Origin: Marinobacter psychrophilus
Lineage (GTDB): Bacteria > Pseudomonadota > Gammaproteobacteria > Pseudomonadales > Oleiphilaceae
DNA length: 64,000 nucleotides
Assembly (NCBI RefSeq): GCF_001043175.1
Contig: NZ_CP011494.1
Span: 1,302,001-1,366,000, forward strand
Direction of reading: 5' to 3'
The notes under the pieces were generated by a model. It saw nothing but the letters and a program-made list of their open reading frames with translations. It did no database searches and was not told the DNA's origin. Each line of letters starts with the position of its first letter. Position 1 is the first letter of the stretch. Shown here piece after piece: positions 56,833 through 64,000 of the stretch. The position numbers and the translations under genes are program-made.

Positions 56833-59154
56833 ATGAGACTTACTCTTCTAGGTTTAGCCGTTGGCCTGACAGTGGCCACACTCGGCATGAAACCCGCGCT
56901 TGCGGACACATTCACAATATCGGACATTGAAGTTGAAGGCCTTCAGCGCGTATCTGCGGGTACGGTTTTTGGTTCCTTCCCGATCAACATTGGCGAACAG
57001 GTTGACGGCGCCGAGCTGGCAGATGCCATAAAGTCGCTGTTCCGTACAGGCTTGTTTACAGACATCCAGGCCAGCCGTGATTCTGGTGCGCTGATTTTGA
57101 CCGTGCGCGAGCGCCCGTCGATCAGCGCCATCAAAATTGACGGCAACAAGAATATCGAAACGGATATTCTTAAAGACGCGCTTTCGGGGGCAGGCCTCGA
57201 AGAAGGCCAGGTTTTCCGCCGTGCAACACTTGAACGGCTAGAGCTGGAGATTCTGCGTTCGTACATTGGCCAAGGCCGGTATAATGCTCGCGTTAAAGCC
57301 ATGGCCAATGAGTTACCCAGCAACCGCGTTGATATCAGTCTTGATATTAACGAGGGCAGTGTTGCCGCGATTCATCACATTAACTTGGTTGGTAACCTGG
57401 AATATAGCGATGATGAGCTAAAAGACCTGCTTGAGCTGCAAAGCACCGGCTGGTGGAACTCTATTACTAACTCTGACAAGTACGCCCGAGAGCGTTTGAG
57501 TGGCGACTTGGAAACCCTTCGGTCGTTTTACCTAGACCGCGGTTTTCTGGATTTCAGCGTAGAATCCAGCCAAGTGTCCATATCGCCAGACAAGCAAAAG
57601 GTGTTCATCGTTATCGCACTGAACGAAGGTCGCCAGTACACGCTGTCTGACATTCGCTTACGCGGCAACCTTATTGTACCGGAGCAAGAATTGCTTGATC
57701 TGATCCCGGTAAAAGTGGGCGATGTGTTTTCGCGTGCCCAGATGACTGCTATTTCCGACAGTTTGTCATTCCGTCTGGGTCGGGAAGGCTACGCGTTTGC
57801 TGATGTGAACGCGGTACCTGAAACGTCCGAAGACGGGACCGCAGCGGTGACCTTCTTTGTCGAGCCGGGCAAACGCGCTTACGTGCGCCGGGTGAACTTC
57901 TCGGGCAACGTGTCCACTCGCGACAATGTGTTGCGCCAGGAAATGACCCAGATGGAAGGTGGCATTGCGTCCACTGACCGGATCGAATACTCCAAGGTTC
58001 AACTTGAGCGCCTGGGCTTTTTCAAAGGCGTAAATGTGGACACCGTGCCGGTGCCAGGCACAGATGATTTGGTAGACGTAAACTACAGCGTTGAAGAGCA
58101 GCCCACCGGTAGCCTGTCTGCCTCTGTTGGTTTCTCTCAGGATTCCGGTATTATCCTTGGCGCCAGTGTTTCTGAAAATAACTTTTTCGGAACTGGTAAG
58201 CGGGTGTCGTTTGGGGTAAATCTTAGCGACTCTGTCAAGAGTGCCAATGTGTCTTACCTCGATCCGTATTATACCGTTGACGGTGTTAGTCGCGGTTTCA
58301 GTGTGTTTGCCCGTGAAACGAACTACGAAGAAGAAGATATCTCGTCCTACCTGTTGGATGAATACGGTGCGCGCGTTACTTTCGGCTATCCCATTGATAG
58401 CATCACGCGCTTGAATTTCGGCGCCGGTTACACCCTGTCAAAAGTGAAAGAGGGTATCTTCAGTGCTCAGGAAGTGAGAGATTTTATTGCCGAAGAGGGT
58501 GATGCCTTCAATAACTTTTTCTTGTTCGGCAGTTGGCGACAGAGCACCTTGAACCGCGGCGTTCTTCCTTCGGATGGTTATAGCCAATCGCTGTCGCTAG
58601 ACGTTGCGGTGCCGGGTAGTGATCTGACCTTCTATAAGGTTGGGCACAAAACCGACTTCTACTTCCCGTTGACCGACTCCCAGCGCTGGGTTCTGCGTAC
58701 CCGCACCGAAATTGGCTACGGTGATGGTTATGGTGACCGTACCGTGATGCCGTTTTATGAGCATTACTATTCTGGCGGTTTTGGATCGGTTCGTGGCTTT
58801 CGAGCCAACTCTCTGGGTCGCCGCGCGCAGAATAGCAATCCGCTGGACCTTTCCGATCCCGATCCTTTCGGTGGTAACCTGCTCACAGAAGCGGGTGTGG
58901 AGCTGATACTGCCAACACCTTTTGCTGGCGATACTCGCTCAATGCGCACCTCGATATTCCTTGATGGCGGCCAGGTATTCGACACAGATCGTGATTTTAG
59001 CCCGAACCTCGGTGAAGTACGTTTCTCCGCGGGTATCGGCTTCCAATGGATTACCGCGGTAGGTCCTCTGGCGTTCAGCCTGGCTAAACCGTTGAACGAC
59101 GAACCTGGTGACGATACCCAAGTATTCCAGTTCTCATTGGGTCAGACGTTCTAG
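56833..59154 (+). CDS. bamA: Outer membrane protein assembly factor BamA
   Basis: 773 residues. Signal peptide (about 1-24, ending ALADT), five POTRA domains (about 25-420) and a C-terminal beta-barrel with the VRGF motif in SVRGFRANSLG. The C-terminus ends in LGQTF, a proper barrel end-strand. Inserts outer-membrane proteins. Confidence 0.96.
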   Translation: MRLTLLGLAVGLTVATLGMKPALADTFTISDIEVEGLQRVSAGTVFGSFPINIGEQVDGAELADAIKSLFRTGLFTDIQASRDSGALILTVRERPSISAIKIDGNKNIETDILKDALSGAGLEEGQVFRRATLERLELEILRSYIGQGRYNARVKAMANELPSNRVDISLDINEGSVAAIHHINLVGNLEYSDDELKDLLELQSTGWWNSITNSDKYARERLSGDLETLRSFYLDRGFLDFSVESSQVSISPDKQKVFIVIALNEGRQYTLSDIRLRGNLIVPEQELLDLIPVKVGDVFSRAQMTAISDSLSFRLGREGYAFADVNAVPETSEDGTAAVTFFVEPGKRAYVRRVNFSGNVSTRDNVLRQEMTQMEGGIASTDRIEYSKVQLERLGFFKGVNVDTVPVPGTDDLVDVNYSVEEQPTGSLSASVGFSQDSGIILGASVSENNFFGTGKRVSFGVNLSDSVKSANVSYLDPYYTVDGVSRGFSVFARETNYEEEDISSYLLDEYGARVTFGYPIDSITRLNFGAGYTLSKVKEGIFSAQEVRDFIAEEGDAFNNFFLFGSWRQSTLNRGVLPSDGYSQSLSLDVAVPGSDLTFYKVGHKTDFYFPLTDSQRWVLRTRTEIGYGDGYGDRTVMPFYEHYYSGGFGSVRGFRANSLGRRAQNSNPLDLSDPDPFGGNLLTEAGVELILPTPFAGDTRSMRTSIFLDGGQVFDTDRDFSPNLGEVRFSAGIGFQWITAVGPLAFSLAKPLNDEPGDDTQVFQFSLGQTF

Positions 59155-59203
59155 CATGTTTTCAAACGAGATTTATCATAAAAATGAAACAAGGAGAAAA
59201 TCG

Positions 59204-59701
59204 ATGCCCCGCATAACCTTGATTGTGGCTGCTGCCGTAATGGCGCTGTCGTTTCCTGCCATCGCCGACACCCGTATTGGTGTGGTGGACCTGCGCCAGG
59301 CCTTGTTTGCGTCGAATAGCGCAAAAATCTTCAGCGAAAAATTGCAGCAGGATTTCGCCGGTGACGAAGTAGAGGTCCGTGAAGCGCAGGAAAAAGCGCG
59401 GGCGATGCAGGACCGTCTGCAAAAAGACGGTGCCATGATGAATGACAGTGAGCGGGACAAACTGGCCGGCGAGTTCCAGCAGACCGTGCAACAGTTCAAT
59501 GCCATGAAGCAACGCCTGGACACTACCGTGTCACAGCGCAAGCAAGAGTTCCTTGAAGCGGCCCGCCCGCAGGTGGATGTGGCGGTTAAAGAACTGCTGG
59601 ACGAAAACGACTTGGATTTGATTTTACCGAGCGAAGCCGTGGTCTACGTGAAGCCTGATTTGAATCTGACCGAGCAGCTTCTGGAGAAATTGAACCGTTA
59701 A
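59204..59701 (+). CDS. skp: OmpH/Skp periplasmic chaperone
   Basis: 165 residues from ATG 59204 after AAGGAG; an earlier frame extension (59108) overlaps bamA and is not the start. Signal peptide ends about AIADT; long alpha-helical coiled-coil tentacle arms follow. Holds unfolded outer-membrane proteins. Confidence 0.94.
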   Translation: MPRITLIVAAAVMALSFPAIADTRIGVVDLRQALFASNSAKIFSEKLQQDFAGDEVEVREAQEKARAMQDRLQKDGAMMNDSERDKLAGEFQQTVQQFNAMKQRLDTTVSQRKQEFLEAARPQVDVAVKELLDENDLDLILPSEAVVYVKPDLNLTEQLLEKLNR

Positions 59702-59753
59702 GTCGGGTTGCTATGAACCCTTACTTTAACGGCGTAGTTCCAGGAGACCTGCG

Positions 59754-60794
59754 ATGATAGCACCGTCTTATCTACTGGGTGATATCGCCCGCAAGCTGGG
59801 CGCAGACCTTAAGGGCAACCCACAGCAGCGCATCACCGGGCTGGCCACCTTGCAGTGCGCAGGCCCCGAGCAAATCAGCTTTCTGGCGAATCCGTCGTAC
59901 GGCAAACATGTTGCCACCAGTCAGGCTGGTGCCATTATTATTTCGCTCGAATCTGCTGCGCTGGCCACCTGTAGCGCGCTAGTGATGGATAATCCCTATC
60001 TGGGCTACGCCCAGTTGAGCCATTGGTTTGACACCACGCCGAAAGGGCCAGTCGGGGTTCATCCCAGCGCGGTGATTGACTCCTCTGCACGCATCGGAGC
60101 CGGGGTCAGTATTGGCGCCCAAGTAGTCATTGAGGCGGATGTAGACATTGGCGATGGCGTGGTGGTTGGCCACGGCTGCGTAATTGGCGCCCGCACCCGT
60201 GTTGGGTGTGACAGTCTTCTGCGCCCCCGGGTTACGTTGGCCCACGACGTGGTCATCGGTCAGCGTTGCCATATTCTAAGCGGCGCGGTTATTGGCTCGG
60301 ACGGCTTTGGTTTTGCCAACGAGCGGGGTGTTTGGCACCGCATTGCACAGATTGGCCGGGTAGTTCTTGGTAATGACGTAGAAGTGGGCGCTAATACCAC
60401 CATTGACCGCGGCGCGTTGGACGATACGGTGATTGGTGACGGCGTAAAACTTGATAACCTTATTCAGATCGCCCATAACGTTCACATAGGCGATCATAGT
60501 GCGATGGCCGCTAAAGTGGGTATTTCCGGAAGTACTCGCATTGGCAGCCACTGCATGTTCGGCGGTGCGGCCGGTGTGGCCGGGCACTTGACCATCAGCG
60601 ACGGTGTGCAACTCACGGGTATGACACTGGTAACCGGCGACATCAGCGAACCGGGCGTTTATTCGTCTGGAACCAGCGCAGAAACCAACCGGCAATGGCG
60701 CAAAAACGCAGTGCGTTTCCGTCAGCTGGACGCCATGGCCAGACGGCTAAAAGAATTGGAAAAGAAATCAGAGGGCCGAGGCCGATCAACATGA
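59754..60794 (+). CDS. lpxD: UDP-3-O-(3-hydroxymyristoyl)glucosamine N-acyltransferase LpxD
   Basis: 346 residues. Hexapeptide-repeat left-handed beta-helix; catalytic His in [12 protein letters not shown]. Adds the N-linked acyl chain in lipid A synthesis. The stop overlaps the fabZ start (ATGA). Confidence 0.96.
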   Translation: MIAPSYLLGDIARKLGADLKGNPQQRITGLATLQCAGPEQISFLANPSYGKHVATSQAGAIIISLESAALATCSALVMDNPYLGYAQLSHWFDTTPKGPVGVHPSAVIDSSARIGAGVSIGAQVVIEADVDIGDGVVVGHGCVIGARTRVGCDSLLRPRVTLAHDVVIGQRCHILSGAVIGSDGFGFANERGVWHRIAQIGRVVLGNDVEVGANTTIDRGALDDTVIGDGVKLDNLIQIAHNVHIGDHSAMAAKVGISGSTRIGSHCMFGGAAGVAGHLTISDGVQLTGMTLVTGDISEPGVYSSGTSAETNRQWRKNAVRFRQLDAMARRLKELEKKSEGRGRST

Positions 60795-61228
60795 TGTACA
60801 TTAATGAAATTCTTGAATACTTGCCGCACCGCTACCCGTTTTTGCTGGTGGACCGGGTAACCGACATTGAAAGCGGCAAGTCCATCAAGGGCTACAAAAA
60901 TGTCTCGTTTAACGAGCCGTTTTTTGAAGGTCACTTTCCCGACAACCCGATTATGCCGGGTGTGTTGATTATAGAAGCAATGGCCCAGTTGTCCGGTATT
61001 CTGGGTTTTGTCACTGTCGGTCGCAAACCGGTTGACGGCTTGGTGCAATATCTGGCGGGCGCCCGCAAGGTGCGTTTCAAGCGCCCGGTGCGGCCAGGCG
61101 ATCAGCTATGCATGGAGTCTGAAGTTGTTTCGACCAAGCGCGGTATCTGGAAATTCGAGTGCCGTGCCCTGGTTAATAACGAAGTGGCCTGCGTGGCAGA
61201 AATCCTGACAGCAGAGCGAGAAGTTTGA
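60791..61228 (+). CDS. fabZ: 3-hydroxyacyl-ACP dehydratase FabZ
   Basis: 145 residues from ATG 60791, overlapping lpx[12 protein letters not shown], and [20 protein letters not shown] with catalytic His and Glu. Makes trans-2-enoyl-ACP. The stop overlaps the lpxA ATG (TGATG). Confidence 0.95.
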   Translation: MMYINEILEYLPHRYPFLLVDRVTDIESGKSIKGYKNVSFNEPFFEGHFPDNPIMPGVLIIEAMAQLSGILGFVTVGRKPVDGLVQYLAGARKVRFKRPVRPGDQLCMESEVVSTKRGIWKFECRALVNNEVACVAEILTAEREV

Positions 61229-62019
61229 TGGCGACACGTGAATGGACCGGAGTACATCCCCAGGCGATTGTTGATGCCTCGGCCAAGCTTGCAGATAACG
61301 TGACCGTTGGGCCCTGGAGTTACATAGGCCCGGGTGTCGAGATCGGGGAAGGCACCGAAATCATGTCCCACGTGGTCATCAAAGGACCGACCGTTATCGG
61401 TCGTAATAATCGAATTTTCCAGTTTTCCAGCGTTGGCGAAGAATGCCAGGACAAAAAGTACGCTGGTGAACCTACCCGCCTGGTGATTGGCGACAACAAC
61501 ATCATTCGTGAAAACTGCACCGTTCATCGCGGCACCGTGCAAGATCAGGGCGAAACCCGCATCGGCAACGGCAACCTGCTGATGGCGTATGTGCATGTGG
61601 CCCACGACTGCGTGCTGGGCGACAACGTCATACTGGCCAATTGCACCACCCTTGCCGGCCACGTAACCGTGGATGACTACGCCATACTAGGCGGCGGTAC
61701 CATGGTGCATCAATTCTGCCACATTGGCGCCCACAGCATGGCAGCTGGCGGCAGCATCGTGCTGAAAGACATACCGGCATACGTTATGGCCAGCGGCCAA
61801 TCTGCGGAGCCCCACGGCATGAATGTGGAAGGCCTGAAACGCCGCGGTTTTGGTAAAGAGATTCTGGTCAGTCTGCGTAGAGCCTATAAGGTAATTTATC
61901 GCCAGGGGCTAACCACCGAGCAAGCCATCAACACGCTGGCAACCAACTTTGCTGACTTGCCAGAAATCACACCGTTGATTGAATCGCTGCGCCGGGCCGA
62001 TCGCGGCATCATTCGCTGA
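61228..62019 (+). CDS. lpxA: UDP-N-acetylglucosamine acyltransferase LpxA
   Basis: 263 residues from ATG 61228. Hexapeptide repeats with catalytic His in MAYVHVAHDCVLGD. First lipid A step. A TTG codon earlier is possible but the ATG fits better. Followed by lpxB after 15 bases. Confidence 0.96.
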   Translation: MATREWTGVHPQAIVDASAKLADNVTVGPWSYIGPGVEIGEGTEIMSHVVIKGPTVIGRNNRIFQFSSVGEECQDKKYAGEPTRLVIGDNNIIRENCTVHRGTVQDQGETRIGNGNLLMAYVHVAHDCVLGDNVILANCTTLAGHVTVDDYAILGGGTMVHQFCHIGAHSMAAGGSIVLKDIPAYVMASGQSAEPHGMNVEGLKRRGFGKEILVSLRRAYKVIYRQGLTTEQAINTLATNFADLPEITPLIESLRRADRGIIR

Positions 62020-62034
62020 CCGGGTAGGCTGACA

Positions 62035-63222
62035 GTGCGAAACCCTGAATCCGGCATCACCTTTGGCATCATTGCCGGTGAAGCCTCTGGTGATATCCTC
62101 GGTGCAGGACTGATTCGGTCCTTGCGCAAACGCTATCCCAACGCCCGTTTTGCCGGTATCGGCGGTGAAGAAATGATGGCCGAAGGCTTCCAGTCTTTGG
62201 TGCCCATGGAGCGTTTGAGCGTTATGGGGTTGGTCGAGGTGCTGAGTCGTATTGGCGAACTGGTGCGCATTCGCCGCCGCCTGCTGGATTTTTTTCTGAC
62301 CACCCCTCCTGCGGTGGTGATCGGTATCGATTCCCCAGATTTCACTTTGGCAGTAGAGCGCCGCTGCCGCGAGGCCGGCATACCTGCGGTTCATTATGTC
62401 AGCCCATCGGTGTGGGCCTGGCGTAAAAAGCGCATCTTTAAAATTGCCAAATCCGTTGACTTAATGCTGACCCTGTTTCCGTTCGAAACCGATATTTATC
62501 GTCAGCACAACATACCGGTAGCGTTTGTCGGCCACCCTCTGGCGGACCGCATTCCAATGCGACCGGACACCGCTCAGGCGCGGGCAGACTTGGGGCTGGA
62601 ACTCGACAGGCCCGTTCTGGCCATATTGCCAGGGAGCCGTGGGGGAGAAGTAGAACGCCTGGGTACGCTCTTTCTAGAAGCTGCGCGCTGGTTACAGCAG
62701 CGCGTCCCCGATCTGCAACTGGTGATCCCTTGCGCTAACCGTGAGCGCGAAAAGCAGATTCGTGGCATCACCGAAGCTCTGGAGCTGAGATTGCCAGTGA
62801 CCATTGTGAAAGGCCGTTCACGGGAAGTCATGGCGGCTTCTGATGCGGTATTGCTGGCTTCTGGCACCGCTACCCTGGAAGCCATGCTGCTGAAAAAGCC
62901 CATGGTGGTTGGTTACCGGCTGAGTGACTTAAGCTACAAAATACTGTCGCGTATGGTGCAGATACCCCACATCGCCTTACCGAACTTACTCGCTCGCCAG
63001 GAGCTGGTGCCAGAACTCCTGCAAAACGCCGCTACGCCGGAAGCGCTGGGCGCCGCCGTGCTCAGCCAGCTTGATGACACCTCAAAGCGCGAGCAGTTGA
63101 TTGAATCCTTTACCGAGCTGCATCTGACCCTGCGGCAGAACGCTGATGAGCAAGCGGCCACGGCCATTGAGGCTCTGCTGGCTGGTGGCCATAACGACAA
63201 GGCGCGATTGTTTGAAACTTGA
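62035..63222 (+). CDS. lpxB: Lipid-A-disaccharide synthase LpxB
   Basis: 395 residues, GTG start. [18 protein letters not shown] at the N-terminus, [10 protein letters not shown] and [12 protein letters not shown]. Joins lipid X and UDP-diacylglucosamine. The stop is 14 bases before the rnhB ATG. Confidence 0.96.
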   Translation: MRNPESGITFGIIAGEASGDILGAGLIRSLRKRYPNARFAGIGGEEMMAEGFQSLVPMERLSVMGLVEVLSRIGELVRIRRRLLDFFLTTPPAVVIGIDSPDFTLAVERRCREAGIPAVHYVSPSVWAWRKKRIFKIAKSVDLMLTLFPFETDIYRQHNIPVAFVGHPLADRIPMRPDTAQARADLGLELDRPVLAILPGSRGGEVERLGTLFLEAARWLQQRVPDLQLVIPCANREREKQIRGITEALELRLPVTIVKGRSREVMAASDAVLLASGTATLEAMLLKKPMVVGYRLSDLSYKILSRMVQIPHIALPNLLARQELVPELLQNAATPEALGAAVLSQLDDTSKREQLIESFTELHLTLRQNADEQAATAIEALLAGGHNDKARLFET

Positions 63223-63236
63223 AACTGCAGGGGCTT

Positions 63237-63896
63237 ATGATTGTGGCCATTAAAACCCCCTTTCCGCTGTTTGTGTGTGACTACCAGGGCGAACTTCTGG
63301 CTGGCGTTGACGAAGTAGGGCGCGGCCCGCTGATCGGCGCGGTTGTCACCGCCGCCGTGATACTGGATCCGGCTCGGCCCATAAAAGGCCTGGCCGACTC
63401 AAAAAAACTCAGCGAGAAAAAGCGCAACCAACTGTTTGGTGAAATCATCGAAAAAGCCACCGCCTGGAGTCTTGGACGCTGTGAAGCCGAAGAGATTGAT
63501 CGCCTGAACATCTTCCAGGCCACCATGGTGGCCATGACCCGCGCCGTTGAGGGACTGAACCCGCAACCCGAGTACGTGTTGGTAGATGGTAATCGCTGCC
63601 CTGATTGGCGCTGGCCCGCGGCGGCTGTGGTGAAAGGCGATATGCGAATAGCCGCCATCAGCGCTGCCTCCATTCTGGCGAAAGTAACCCGGGATCGCGA
63701 ATTACAGGCGCTAGACCAGCTTTACCCGGGATACGGCCTGGCCCAACACAAAGGTTACCCAACCCCGGCTCATATGGAAGCGCTGGCACGCCTGGGCGCT
63801 ACGCCCCAGCATCGCCGCTCGTTTCGCCCGGTTAGAGAAGCTCTGAACACCGTCGGCGACTTTAATCCCGACGCACAAGACGATTTGTTTGTATAA
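63237..63896 (+). CDS. rnhB: Ribonuclease HII
   Basis: 219 residues from ATG 63237 with CAGGGG upstream; an in-frame TTG at 63219 overlaps lpx[16 protein letters not shown] holds the first D/E pair, [10 protein letters not shown] the second, and [21 protein letters not shown] the late site. Cuts RNA in RNA-DNA hybrids. Confidence 0.95.
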   Translation: MIVAIKTPFPLFVCDYQGELLAGVDEVGRGPLIGAVVTAAVILDPARPIKGLADSKKLSEKKRNQLFGEIIEKATAWSLGRCEAEEIDRLNIFQATMVAMTRAVEGLNPQPEYVLVDGNRCPDWRWPAAAVVKGDMRIAAISAASILAKVTRDRELQALDQLYPGYGLAQHKGYPTPAHMEALARLGATPQHRRSFRPVREALNTVGDFNPDAQDDLFV

Positions 63897-63900
63897 GGCG

Positions 63901-63929
63901 TTGACAACCCGCCAGTCGGGTATTAGTAT
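63901..63929 (+). promoter_or_regulatory. Strong sigma-70-like promoter at the right edge
   Basis: TTGACA (63901-63906), a 17-base spacer and TAGTAT (63924-63929). Drives a gene beyond the window; nothing recognisable follows in the last 70 bases. Confidence 0.6.
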
Positions 63930-64000
63930 ACGCGCACATTGATTGAGGCGAGTTTGAAACGGCGCCTCACCAATACCAGTTTGATGCGGGATGGAGCAGT

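Overview
The window looks like a chromosomal segment of a marine, halotolerant gammaproteobacterium, most likely Marinobacter or a close relative. I infer this from the gene content and order (rpsB-tsf-pyrH-frr-uppS-cdsA-dxr-rseP-bamA-skp-lpxD-fabZ-lpxA-lpxB-rnhB; glnD-map next to dapC/dapD/dapE), the osmolyte genes (BCCT carrier, glucosylglycerate cluster) and a base composition that looks mid-50s %GC (not computed for the whole window).

Region 1 (1-14.2 kb) is most of a type 1 BREX phage-defence operon, cut by the left edge: the end of brxC, an AlbA_2/ATPase-fold accessory protein, the methyltransferase pglX, a GmrSD/BrxU-like DUF262-DUF1524 nuclease, a two-gene AT-rich cassette (a protein with a PD-(D/Q)xK-like motif and a DUF3644 protein with an RxxxxH HEPN-like motif), pglZ and brxL. 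All are on the plus strand with tight spacing. The cassette (about 37-38% GC in hand-counted lines, against about 60% in pglZ) and an AT-rich stretch inside pglX suggest recent module exchange.

Region 2 (14.2-17.6 kb) is the mobile end of the island: a long intergenic stretch with consecutive hairpins, an intact tyrosine recombinase, a small partner ORF, an orphan Xre/MbcA/ParS-type (DUF2384) antitoxin-like gene with a perfect 14-bp inverted repeat at its promoter, an AlpA-like regulator, and a tRNA-Pro(GGG) gene with its terminator. The BREX operon probably sits on an element integrated next to this tRNA; the far end is outside the window.

Region 3 (17.7-31 kb) is mixed metabolism: an FMN-binding glutamate synthase-like protein divergent from a BCCT carrier; a three-gene operon of ATP-grasp ligase-like protein, inactive-transglutaminase membrane protein and retropepsin-like lipoprotein; rmuC with a TPR-like exported protein; an enoyl-CoA hydratase; class I fumarase; and selO.

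Region 4 (31-41.7 kb) has a decayed T6SS VasX-type effector fragment, then a glucosylglycerate cluster (phosphatase, GpgS-type synthase, GH13_18 phosphorylase) followed by a QTMAN-like glycosyltransferase. DUF1853, VOC, an unusual Clp-N/P-loop protein, a small hypothetical, a membrane-anchored cold-shock protein and slyX complete it.

Region 5 (41.7-64 kb) is core housekeeping: the minus-strand dapE, dapD, spx-like, dapC, glnD, map block, divergent from the rpsB-to-rnhB plus-strand block that makes ribosomal/elongation factors, UMP kinase, isoprenoid and phospholipid precursors, outer-membrane assembly proteins and lipid A.
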